From positions 3,099,211-3,163,210 of the forward strand of contig KK106981.1 in the NCBI GenBank assembly GCA_000611775.1: 64,000 nt of DNA, given 5' to 3'. Origin of the DNA: Umbilicaria muhlenbergii (lineage: Eukaryota > Ascomycota > Lecanoromycetes > Umbilicariales > Umbilicariaceae). Under the pieces are notes generated by a model that was not told the origin of the DNA, made no database searches, and was given only the letters and a program-made list of their open reading frames with translations. The translations under genes and the position numbers were made by a program. Below are positions 1-9,179 of this stretch, piece by piece (the first letter of the stretch is position 1; each line of letters opens with the position of its first letter).

Positions 1-3000
1 TCATAAAATCAAGATCATGAAAGATTACACACTGATGAAGCAACCTATCTACTCATTGTCACCTCAGAAGTTAAACGCTTTATGAGAATACTTAAAGGAA
101 AACTTACAAAAAGGATTCATATGAGAATCTCAATCTTCAGCTGAATATTCAATACTGTTCATGCCAAAATCAGATGGTTCACTTAGGTTGTGTGTTGACT
201 ATCAAGCATTGAACAACATAATCATCAAGAACAGTTACCCTTTGCTGCTCATTATGAAACTGCAGGATCAGTTTCAGGGAGTGTAATGATTCATCAAGTT
301 CAATATTTCAGGAGCCTTCAACCAGATTCATATCAAAGAAGGAGATGAATGAAAAATCACATTTTAAACAAGATCTGAACTCTATGAGTACCTGATAATG
401 CCTTTCAGATTAACAAACACTTCAGTGACTTTTCAGGCTTTTATCAATAACATACTGTGAGAATATTTAAATCAGTTCATGATCATCTACCTTGATGACA
501 TACTGATCTACTCAAAAAACAAGAAGCAGCATGTTCAGCATGTCTGAAAAATCCTGCAAGCACTTCAAGATGCAGGATTGCAGGTAAAGCCTGAGAAAAG
601 CCTTTTTCATTTCAAGGAAGTACACTTCCTAGGCTTCATAATAACATCAGAAGGGTTATGAATGAATTCAGAGAAAATATGATCTGTGGTTGAATGATCA
701 ATATCAAAGAATGTCAAGAAAGTACAGTCCTTCCTTGAGTTCATGAACTTCTATAGGAAGTTTATTGAAAAGTATTTGAAAATCACATCACCTCTAACAG
801 AGCTGATCAAGAAAGATTAAAAATTTAAGTGATCACCTGAAGCACAGAAAGTCTTCAATGAGTTGAAGAAGAAGTTCACTTCTCAACTGATTCTCATGAG
901 TTTCAATCCTGAGAAACTTATTACACTTGAGATGAACACGTCAGATGAAGCTATAGAAGCATGCATCAATCAGTCAGATGAAAAGAGACATCTATGATCA
1001 GTAGCTTTTTATTTAAGAAAGTTTTCAAGTGCTGAAATGAGTTACAAGATACATGACAAGGAGCTGTTAACAATTGTTGATGCATTCAAACAATGACATG
1101 TGTATCTGAAAGGACTTAAACATGAGGTTCAAGTATATTCAGATCATAAGAATCTATTGTATTTCATGATAATGAAAGTCTTAAATTGAAGACAAGTGTG
1201 TTGGTCAGAAGAATTGTCACAGTATAATTTTAAAATTCATTATCAAAAAGGATCAGAGAACATCAAAGTGAACACTCTCAATTAATGAGCTGATTACTTA
1301 CAAGACAAATCAATCATCAGTCATGCTATCCTTCAGAAGAATGAGCAAGGAGACATGTTTTTCAATAAACAGTTCAACCTCATCATACAGGTAGAGGATA
1401 ACATTTTTAAAGATGAGATTTGAAAAGTGTTGAAAAATGATAAGTTAGCACAGCAGGTTCTTCAGAATATTAAAGATCATGAAAGCTTTGAAAAGAAGAA
1501 AGACTTACTACTTTTTTAAGGCTTGATTTATGTTTCTATCAGTCTTCAACGGAAGCTAATAGGGGAAAGTCATTTCAACAAGACACATGATCACCAAGGA
1601 ATTAACAAAACAATAAAACAACTCACAAGAACATATTACTTCTCACACATGAGAAAGAAGATTAAAGAGATCATTTAAAAGTGTGACATCTGCTGAAGAA
1701 GTAAAGCAGATCAACATAAGTCATATGATTTACTCAAGTCATCAAGGACATCATCAAGATCATGAACAAGCATCACATTAAACTTTGTGATTAAGTTATC
1801 AAAGTCAAAAGAACCCCTGATGAAAGTAGTTTACAACTCAATATTAGTCATCACTGACAGACTTATGAAGTACAGATACTTCATACCTTATAATGAAGCA
1901 TCATCAGCAGAAGAACTTGCATATATATTTTTAAAAGTTATAACAGTCAATCATGAACTGTCAGAAGAGATAATCTCTGACAGAGATAAACTCTTCACCT
2001 TCAAGTTCTGAAAATCATTAATGAATCAGTTGAGGATTCATCACAAGTTATCAACATCATATCATCCTCAGATGAATGAACAGACAGAATGATTAAATCA
2101 AACTATGAAATAATATCTACAATGTTATGTTAATTATCAGCAAACTAATTGAGTAGAACTCTTACTGATAACTCAGTTAACTTACAACTCAGCAGCAACA
2201 GAGACAACTGAAGTATCATCATTTTACATCAATTACAGTTTCAACTCAGCTATGAATGAGGTCAGGAGATTAATAATGATAACATAATGAACAAGAGTAC
2301 AAGTGAACCACCTCAAGGACCTGCATGAAATGCTACAAAGGAACATCAAGTTTGCCTCAGAAAGATCAGCAGTATATTATAATAAAAAGAGAGATAAGAG
2401 ATCTACTCTCAAAGAGAGGGATAAAGTATACCTTCTACATCACAATATCAAAACAAAGCAGCTTAGCAACAAATTGAATCACATGAAGTTGAGATCTTTT
2501 TGAATTACAAAAACTAAGGGAAGTGTCAACTATGAGCTTGAACTTCCACTCACTATGTGAATACACTCAGTATTTCATGTATCACTACTTGAACCAGCGG
2601 ACCTGAAAGTATCAATACAAGCAAATCCACCAGAGATCAACCTGAAAAGTCAAGATGTCAAATTCAAAGTAGAGGAAATCCTAAATCAATAAGATATAAA
2701 TGATGAGTCACACTACCTGATCAAATGAAAAGGATATGATAGTGAAGGAAACACATGAAAATCAGAAGAAAATCTTACTCATTGTGCAGTGAAACTGCAT
2801 CAGTTTCAGCAAAGAAATCCATCAGAAGTCAGTTCATGTCATTGAAGTTAAAAACCTCAAGTGCAAGAAAGTTGAGGAGAGGCTTGTTAAAAGAATCAAC
2901 AGCTACAGCAGCTGCACACTTGTTCATCTTCAGCTCTTCAATGTTTTGAAGTTCAGTACAGATCAAGTCTGACTGCTTCTTTCTTAAAAAAGTGATCTGT

Positions 3001-3032
3001 TTGTGAAGTCTCTCTTTCTTCACTCTCATCTC

Positions 3033-3377
3033 TCACTTTTGTGTCATGACAGCATCCTTTTCCTTTTTCAGGTGACAGATCTTCACGCTCATCTTGTTGA
3101 TCTCCTTCAGAAATATGCACAAGTCACAAGAGATGCTCAGCTCAACACAAGTGTCACACTTATCATAATCATTCAACATCTTGCACTCCTTGCCACTGAT
3201 TAAACAGTGATTACACATTCTCATGACAACCCTTCTGTTCTTGGTGATCAAATCAGCCAGGTGAGAATGATGAGAAGTAGATGACTTCTTCTTTCTGATA
3301 CTGAATGAAGGCATGAGGAAGGTTGAAGTTTTTGAGGATGAAAACATTGAGGGGGGAGCTAATGTTACATCTCTCAC
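3033..3377 (-). other. Reverse-strand cysteine-rich open frame at the 3' end of the LTR element
   Basis: A 114-codon frame runs opposite to pol between the chromodomain and the LTR, and its 5' end lies in the LTR. It contains spaced Cys pairs (CNHC, CDTC, SCDLC), a zinc-knuckle-like arrangement, followed by a Lys/Glu-rich, coiled-coil-like stretch. It is treated here as a part of the fossil element. Whether it was ever an expressed antisense gene of this family is unknown to me, and no function is assigned. Confidence 0.35.
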
Positions 3378-3795
3378 TAGATGGTACCTGATTGATATGC
3401 ATAGCAGGCGTACATGTGGTACTGCTCATGATGCTCAGAGCATGAGCACCTTGAGCACCCTACCACTCATGATGCTCAGAGCATGAGCACCTCAAGCACC
3501 CTACTGCTCATGATGCTCAGAGCATGAGCACCCTGAGCAGCAAGGTTACACATGTAGAGCAGTACAGTCACACATGAGTCTTCTAAAGTACTATATAACC
3601 ACAGGTAGATCCATAGTTAGGAGCTCATGCTCAACTCATGTATTAAATGCAATCTCATAAGTCTACTACCTTCTGACCTATTCAAGTCTACATGTGACCA
3701 GTAGTTCATTGAACCAAGCGCCGTGGTTAGATGAACATTGGTATAGTTCATTGAATGATTGTACTATCCCCATCACTACGACACCACCCGTTACA
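3363..3795 (+). repeat. 3' LTR of the Ty3/Gypsy fossil
   Basis: The LTR runs from TGTTACATCT to CCCGTTACA, so it has the TG...CA ends of the family and is about 433 bp long. A G-rich polypurine tract (GAGGGGGGAGC) ends two bases before it, as expected for plus-strand priming. A TATATAA promoter-like box lies at 3592-3598, and three palindromic tandem units lie upstream of that box. Confidence 0.8.
3425..3532. repeat. Three 41-bp tandem units with palindromic core inside the LTR
   Basis: The motif CTCATGATGCTCAGAGCATG followed by AGCACC occurs at 3425, 3466 and 3507, a period of exactly 41 bp. Each copy is self-complementary around TGCTCAGAGCA and could fold as a hairpin. It sits in the U3-like part of the LTR, upstream of the TATA-like box, where repeated promoter elements are common in LTR elements. 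Confidence 0.85.
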
Positions 3796-3950
3796 CGGTA
3801 CACAAGAATATACTGATCCGTGAAAGAATACAATTTTATTATTATAACAGTACTAAGCTAGTCTTTATACAGTTTTCAGGTACTACAGCCGGGCTGAATG
3901 ATATGCAAACAAGCCCTTTATGAAGGCAGTCATGAAAGTCAGCTCACAGA
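3796..3950. other. Spacer between LTR fossil and MULE relic
   Basis: No gene seen. The right part (about 3880-3950) has short pieces resembling the degenerate tandem repeat that resumes beyond the MULE relic at 6001 (CACAGAGGTAGC-like units), so the MULE appears to have inserted into that repeat. Confidence 0.5.
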
Positions 3951-4034
3951 GGGGTCCTCATAAAATGACACCCCCCCTTAATACATTGACACCCCTTCTT
4001 TTAATACATTGACACCCCCCCCACGCTAGCCTAA
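3951..4034. repeat. Left terminal inverted repeat of the MULE relic
   Basis: It begins GGGGTCCTCATAAAATGACA and continues with two ATACATTGACACCCC-type blocks. It pairs with 5920-5997 in inverted orientation. Confidence 0.8.
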
Positions 4035-5182
4035 TCAGGCAGTTACTTCAAGAATTCATTGTTTTTATGTTTCAGATATCAAGGCATGCTTTCAAGTGCT
4101 TTTGAACACTTGTTTTCACGCGTTTTTCATGCTCAATTTATGAAGATCTAGCTAATATTGATTAAGAGACTGTCACTCACCCCTCACCTCACCACCCTCC
4201 TGCCTTGCCGCCTCAACCTCATTATAACAGCTGGCTCATCATCACTGCTGTTGACATCACCTCACCCCCCCCTCCTACCAAATTTCTGAGGCAGCCTCAG
4301 CTAATGAAGTGCTGCTCAATTCTGCTCAGCCTGCCATGCAGTGAATCACTGACTGACAAGCTGAAATGACCTCATCAGGCCTTCTGAGACCCCTGGATAG
4401 AAAGGAGCCCCCTGAGCTCACTGCCCTCACTGCCCCTGAGATCTCATATCACTGAGACGGTTCATCACAGGGGCAAAGTCAGCAAACTGAGAGAGGGTTG
4501 TCTGCCCTGCAGCAGCCTCTTCAGAGGCCTGCTCTAATGTCTTCTCCTGCTGCTGCCCTCACCCTCTCTGCCTTCCCCGCCCTCATCACTCTTATCATCC
4601 TCACCGCCCTCCTCATCCTCCGCCTCCCAGTGCTCTCTGAGTCTCATCAGAGGAAGCCGCCTCAGCAAGCAGCTGTTGTGAGGCCTGTTGAGACTGCTGT
4701 CAGTCCCTAACGTGAGCAGCATGCTTCACAATCTCAAAGAGGAAGTAGTCCTGCTGAGTTGAGCTCTCTGACTGCCTGCCCTGACCTCTCTCATCACCCT
4801 GCTGCCTTCAAATGACCTCAGGGTCTTGAATATGGCTAACCTGTCCTAGAGCTGTCAGTTGTGAGTCTAGTACTTGCTCTGAAGCATGCTCTGAGGCTGA
4901 AACTGACTCTGCAGCTGATGAATCTGCCCTAATAAATGCTGGAGGAGAAGGAGAAAGAGAAGAATGAGGAAAAATGTCTAACAGATGATCTCAGAGGTGT
5001 CAGTGAGGATGAATATCATCTGATGTTGAAAGAACACCTGTCTTCACGCATCACTGAAGTTCATGACTGCATAGGAGACCAGTCATATGATGAAATACCC
5101 CTGAGCAGGCTGATGATTCAGGTCCTCAGCTGTTCATATCTCACTGCTTAAGCATCAGGTTAAGGGCTTCAAGACTGATCTG

Positions 5183-5632
5183 TCAGCTGAGCTGTCTAAA
5201 AACCTCAATATTATGATGATCACTCATGTGAGTCCTTGCTCTTTCAACTTGAGATGTATACTGATGCAGCTGATTTGTCAGGATAAGCTTTATACTCTCT
5301 AAAACCTGTAAAAGGTCTCCAGAGCTCATTTCAAAGGCCTGTTTCAGCACAGCGTGACTGCCTTCATCATGAGAGGTCACTAGGGTATTGAAATGCATAA
5401 CTTGATTGATCCAGGCTCTAACAAAGCGGGTTTTGAGAAGGCGGAACCAGGTATCATCCAGATAATCAATCAGACGCCAGAATTTATCATTCCACTTAAT
5501 TTTGAAGTCATCCCAGGCGGTATCAAAGTCTTCAGGGGTCAGGACATTGATTTGAGGCAGGCGCCTCATCCTCAGATGAGCTAACAAAGCGGGTTTTGAG
5601 AAGGCGGAACCAGGTATCATCCAGATAATCAA
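5183..5632 (-). pseudogene. MULE transposase C-terminal fragment
   Basis: A 149-codon minus-strand frame. Its middle reads like the C-terminal part of fungal MULE transposases: a Trp-rich segment, a short basic run, then TSHDEGSHAVLK and SSGDLLQVLESIK, matching the family pattern T-S-R-V-E-S-x-H-x-x-L-K followed by S-x-G-D-L. The frame enters a 163-bp tandem duplication at its 5' end, so the first ~50 residues repeat later sequence. No DDE region is present upstream inside the element. Downstream, toward 4534, the minus strand is rich in Glu/Asp codons, perhaps a former acidic tail. Family assignment rests on my memory of the motif and is moderately sure. Confidence 0.6.
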
Positions 5633-5743
5633 TCAGACGCCAGTATTTATCATTCCACTTAATTTTGAAGTCATCTCAGGCGGTATCGAAGTCTTCAGGG
5701 GTCAGGACATTGATTTGAGGCAGGCGCCTCATCCTCAGATGAG
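5418..5743. repeat. 163-bp direct tandem duplication inside the MULE relic
   Basis: Unit 1 is 5418-5580 and unit 2 is 5581-5743. Both begin CTAACAAAGCGGG and end CATCCTCAGATGAG. I count three differences between them, so the duplication is younger than most of the decay around it. Confidence 0.92.
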
Positions 5744-5919
5744 GCGGAGGAGGAGGAGGAGGGTGAGACGTAGTTCATAATTGAGGGGCGCAGGCGTAGG
5801 GTATCAAGGTGTAAGTTGAGCTTCAGGGGTGTATAAGGGCAGTCACGCGTTGGAAAATCCTTTCTACGTGTCATACGTGTCTAATTATACTCAATATAGC
5901 TAGCTAGTCACGTTAAAGT

Positions 5920-5997
5920 TACCCGATTAGGGGGGGTGTCAATGTATTAAGGGGGGGTGTCATTCTAAGAAGGGGGGGTGTCATTTTACGAGGACCC
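5920..5997. repeat. Right terminal inverted repeat of the MULE relic
   Basis: It contains three GGGGGGGTGTCA blocks and ends TGTCATTTTACGAGGACCC, complementary to the left end. The right arm has one extra block compared with the left. Confidence 0.8.
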
Positions 5998-6000
5998 CTC

Positions 6001-6334
6001 ACAGAGGTAGCATTCCAGTCACGGAAGCCCACACAAACGTGGCCATTCCACTTCAGAAGCCCTCCACGCAGAGGCATTACAGGCCTACAAGGCACTTATC
6101 GGAAGCGCACAGAGGTAGCCATTCCTTTGAGAATATCAGGATTTAGGTGAGAAATTGAGGTTAGGGAGCAGTCGCAGTGAGGGGGAGTGCTAAGTTTTCA
6201 CTATCGCCTACTTAGTGGCTTGGCATCCCCCCTCTATATTCGCACCACTTTTCGTAGCAATCGAACTCCAGTCAATCCGTTGATTAAATTCAACAGTTAC
6301 CTTTCTCAGATGCAAACGTCTTTCCTCACCCACA
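6001..6334. repeat. Degenerate short tandem repeat and upstream region of the caspase-like gene
   Basis: About 6001-6130 holds several loosely repeated 30-45 bp units built from a CATTCCA...GGAAGCCCAC theme (for example CAGAGGTAGCATTCC at 6002 and CAGAGGTAGCCATTCC near 6112). The remaining 200 bases are the presumed promoter and 5' leader of the gene at 6335; no clear TATA box is visible. Confidence 0.5.
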
Positions 6335-8203
6335 ATGCAAGCTCCGGATGGCCTAGGTAGCGGTTTGCAAAGACAGAATTCAGCACGAGATAAGAGCAAG
6401 CCTCGCCTTTCGCTCAGTCCAGATACAAAACCGCTTGAGCCACGACCTTCAAAATCCTACAATCTAGTCATTTGTGGAGCGAGGAAACCTAAGAAAGATG
6501 GATTCATCTTCAGAGACTTTCTCGGATTTTCGATGGCCCTGAAGCAAAAGAATGTTGGCGGGGATTTCTGGTCTTGCTTTCCCTTAGAGGAACACTTTGA
6601 GTACCTGGGAACGCTGCGGCCGCCAATCACTGACATCAAGTTTGGCAAATTTGGTCCTAATCACGACCAAGCGCTCCACGCCTACTCCAAATCCGACTTC
6701 AATCATCGTACAGCATGGTGGAAGCAAGTTGGCATGAGGACGCTGAAGGGTGACACTCTGGCTTGGATTGCGGACAAAACAACTCACGCAAAGTCTGGAG
6801 ATGTCGTCAATATCATACTGGAGAGCCACGGCTGCAAAGGAGGAGGAGTGATGCTCGGAGAGTACACGCTATGGCCACAAGAGCTTATCAGCGCGATAGG
6901 AGAGTTTGAAGATGAGGTACAGGTCAATATCATTACGGGAGCGTGTTATGGAGGTACTTTCGTTGATGTTATGCGAGCGGAAGGTCAATACTATCGTTAC
7001 GTGCAGGCAGCAGAGAGTCAAGGAGGACCTTCATGGTCCACAACGCATTCAGTCAGCAACAGATTTCGAAACTCTCGGTATTCCCAAGCCTTCTGCATGT
7101 CGCTCGCACGGATGAGCCTCCCCAGTCTACAATCGCAAAGTGGTCCTAGCGCCAACCCTGCTGTCTCCCAGATCCGTGTCGCAAACCATGAGCTGTTCAT
7201 GAGAGATCAGATGATAAGAAATATTACTCCCGGTCAGATCGTAACAGAACCGTCTAGTTACCATGGGGCCCCAGTCTCTCTCCAAACCATCATGACAACT
7301 ATGATCTTCCGCGATTCTGTGGACGTGTTGTACAATCCGGCAGTCACGCACCGAAGACGAAGGATCGAATGGCCTACCCACAATGTCAACTTGCGCCAAC
7401 TAATCGCTCAGCGATCTACTCGAACACTTCCTTCTCCAGACATCATCACTAGAACACGAGCCATGATTGAGGACGAGTTCGGGAGATGTGATATCAAGGC
7501 CTCTCTTCATGCCGACGATCCTGCTATCACCTACTATCACTTCAAGCGTCACAACGATGACTTCGCCCCTCTGTTGAAGCTTCTCTATTGGCGAGGCCGT
7601 CAACAGTCAGCTGTGTATGATCTGTATGAGCAGCTTTGCATGCGGGGATTCATCCTCGCCGGCAATGTAGCATTGCCAATGTCGATTCACGAAGCTTCAA
7701 AATCGGTCCAAAGCCTCACATGGCTCCTGGAGTGTTTCGAGGCTCCGACAATGGAACGCAGTTTTTCGGAGGATCAGCTTTTCGAGTTCCAAGACGACGA
7801 CTTCTCTCTGCCGCTGCAATGGCTAGCCACAATGATCGTAAGATCCAGTGCTGACATTCAAGACCTCCTCCAGACTATTCTCGCTTCCAAATACCTCGGC
7901 GACATCGATGAAGCCAAGTTTGAGGAGTACATGAAGCATTGCCCGTGGAAGGACATCAAATGTAACCCGAAAGAGGGAGCATGTCCACCAAATCTTCCCA
8001 GTCAATTTGGCTTTTGGTTGCCACATGGTGTGCGGGTTGCTTCGGAGGATGAGTTTGCTGAGGATTTGCGGGCTTGCATTGGGCGTTTCAATCGGATCGA
8101 GGAGTGCTTTCAGGAATGGTTTGGGCTTCAGCCGGCGGATATCTGCACAGAGGCGCAGCAGAGTTGGTTCTTCGAGGCTAATCCTCATAAATATCCAAAG
8201 TAG
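6335..8203 (+). CDS. Caspase-like (clan CD) protease-family protein, uncharacterised
   Basis: A single-exon frame of 622 residues. Residues 41-48 form a hydrophobic strand (YNLVICGA). Residues 158-166 read VVNIILESHG, and residues 197-207 read VNIITGACYGG. A strand ending in His-Gly (H165) followed about 40 residues later by a strand ending in a Cys (C204) is the catalytic dyad layout of clan CD peptidases (caspases, metacaspases, legumain). The usual Asp before the Cys is Ala here, and the following Gly-Gly resembles the SG/GG of that loop. The C-terminal 400 residues have no domain I recognise. The ATG follows a pyrimidine-rich leader and no upstream in-frame ATG improves it. It is the only clearly intact gene between the MULE relic and the WSC relic. 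Proteolytic activity is inference; it could be an inactive homologue. Confidence 0.7.
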   Translation: MQAPDGLGSGLQRQNSARDKSKPRLSLSPDTKPLEPRPSKSYNLVICGARKPKKDGFIFRDFLGFSMALKQKNVGGDFWSCFPLEEHFEYLGTLRPPITDIKFGKFGPNHDQALHAYSKSDFNHRTAWWKQVGMRTLKGDTLAWIADKTTHAKSGDVVNIILESHGCKGGGVMLGEYTLWPQELISAIGEFEDEVQVNIITGACYGGTFVDVMRAEGQYYRYVQAAESQGGPSWSTTHSVSNRFRNSRYSQAFCMSLARMSLPSLQSQSGPSANPAVSQIRVANHELFMRDQMIRNITPGQIVTEPSSYHGAPVSLQTIMTTMIFRDSVDVLYNPAVTHRRRRIEWPTHNVNLRQLIAQRSTRTLPSPDIITRTRAMIEDEFGRCDIKASLHADDPAITYYHFKRHNDDFAPLLKLLYWRGRQQSAVYDLYEQLCMRGFILAGNVALPMSIHEASKSVQSLTWLLECFEAPTMERSFSEDQLFEFQDDDFSLPLQWLATMIVRSSADIQDLLQTILASKYLGDIDEAKFEEYMKHCPWKDIKCNPKEGACPPNLPSQFGFWLPHGVRVASEDEFAEDLRACIGRFNRIEECFQEWFGLQPADICTEAQQSWFFEANPHKYPK

Positions 8204-9179
8204 ACATCTGGCTCTGTAACATGAAGATGGGGGAGGCGAGTAGACCCTTAGAAAGAGTCAACACATCCCACCGAAGCAAATTCTATGCCTGTAACATGAG
8301 GGTGGTGCAAAGTTTCCTACAATCACCCAATAGACCATCCCGTGGCTACGAATACGAAGAGTCCGGCAAAGATGCTCCAACTGCAACGAGCGACGGGGTA
8401 AGTCTGTGACCGTCTTCTAGCTGTGGTGGGCGCGAGAGGTCCCCCGACCGTGATGAGTGTCAGTGCCACATCCTCTGGCCCCGCCACAGAGTGCGGCATG
8501 CTGCTCCACCGTGAAGCCCGGCCAGGGAAATTCGACCTCTAGCTTATATGAAAGAAGAGGAGTTGAGACCCGTGAAGGTACTAGTGGTGATGTGATTGAC
8601 AACACCAAGCATTACAAGGCTTGATACTGTGTCAGCAGAAAACTCCACCACCTGGCTTCAAGACCGATGCTATCAGACTTTAGAGCACTTGACCCGAGGA
8701 AACCGCGTGGCGTCGGTGAGCGTGGATCATAGTAAGGCAATGAGTCACGAATCACGATTACATACATGATTATAATAGAAAACTCCATACCAATGATAAA
8801 ACGCCCAGTTGATAGAAAAACTCCATACCAATGATAAAACGCCCAGTTGATAGATAACCCTACAAAGGAAATGAAGAATATATACTCCGCCGATAACTTA
8901 TTCACACCTTGCATTTATGAGCCAAAACTCACAATCCCACCCATACATATCTACCTAGCATGCCGTTGCAGTGGTAGTTGACACCACCGACCTCGTCGTA
9001 GAAGTTGCCACGCTGACCGTCATTGCGAAAGTGACAGTATTGCTCACATAGAGATTGAACATCCCAGTGCCACCACAGCTTTGCGTGGTGTTGCCAATCC
9101 AAGGCTTCAGGCACGCCTTGAAGCCGATCAGTTGCGCCAGAGCCGTGAAAGCTGAGGTGACAGCTCAGCGCTCCCTTCC
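8204..9179. other. Intergenic region with a 38-bp tandem duplication
   Basis: No convincing gene. A unit starting CTCCATACCAATGATAAAAC occurs at 8783 and again at 8821 (period 38 bp). Small open frames here lack coding character. Confidence 0.6.

Larger units (their letters stand above)
1..3795 (+). mobile_element. Ty3/Gypsy LTR retrotransposon fossil, 3' part
   Basis: This is the right-hand part of a Ty3/Gypsy (Metaviridae-like) element whose 5' part lies outside the window. Parts recognisable in order are reverse transcriptase (about 150-800, with a YLDD-type active-site region near 490), RNase H (about 900-1300), integrase zinc-binding and core region (about 1560-2150), a chromodomain-like tail (about 2660-2800), a polypurine tract at about 3349-3360 and a 3' LTR. 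It is clearly broken, with on the order of tens of breaks. CpG is almost absent (one CpG in the first 600 bases by eye) and CpA/TpG are common, which suggests an old, heavily mutated copy. The left LTR is not in the window, so neither target-site duplication nor LTR divergence can be used for dating. Confidence 0.93.
3951..5997 (-). mobile_element. Mutator-like (MULE) DNA transposon relic with TIRs
   Basis: The ends are inverted repeats: GGGGTCCTCATAAAATGACA at the left and its complement with one change at the right. Both TIRs continue inward as repeated GACACCCCCC / ATACATTGACACCCC blocks. The flanks carry CTCACAGA at 3943-3950 and at 5998-6005, an apparent 7-8 bp target duplication. This is slightly short for a MULE (usually 8-11 bp) and would also fit hAT. 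A transposase C-terminal fragment on the minus strand supports the MULE assignment. The rest of the transposase, including a recognisable DDE catalytic core, is not visible, so the copy looks like an internally deleted, non-autonomous derivative of 2.05 kb. Confidence 0.75.

Noticed and set aside
3420-3547. Regularly spaced repeats that might suggest a CRISPR array
   Set aside because: Eukaryotic LTR context, only three units, and nearly identical spacers.
4498-5151. Short plus-strand frames inside the MULE relic
   Set aside because: The transposase remnant is on the minus strand; these frames have low-complexity Leu/Ser/Pro composition.
6376-6389. GAATTCAGCACGAG resembles the EcoRI adaptor left by cDNA cloning (GAATTCGGCACGAG)
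   Set aside because: One mismatch, inside a continuous coding frame with no change in composition; chance resemblance is more likely than vector.
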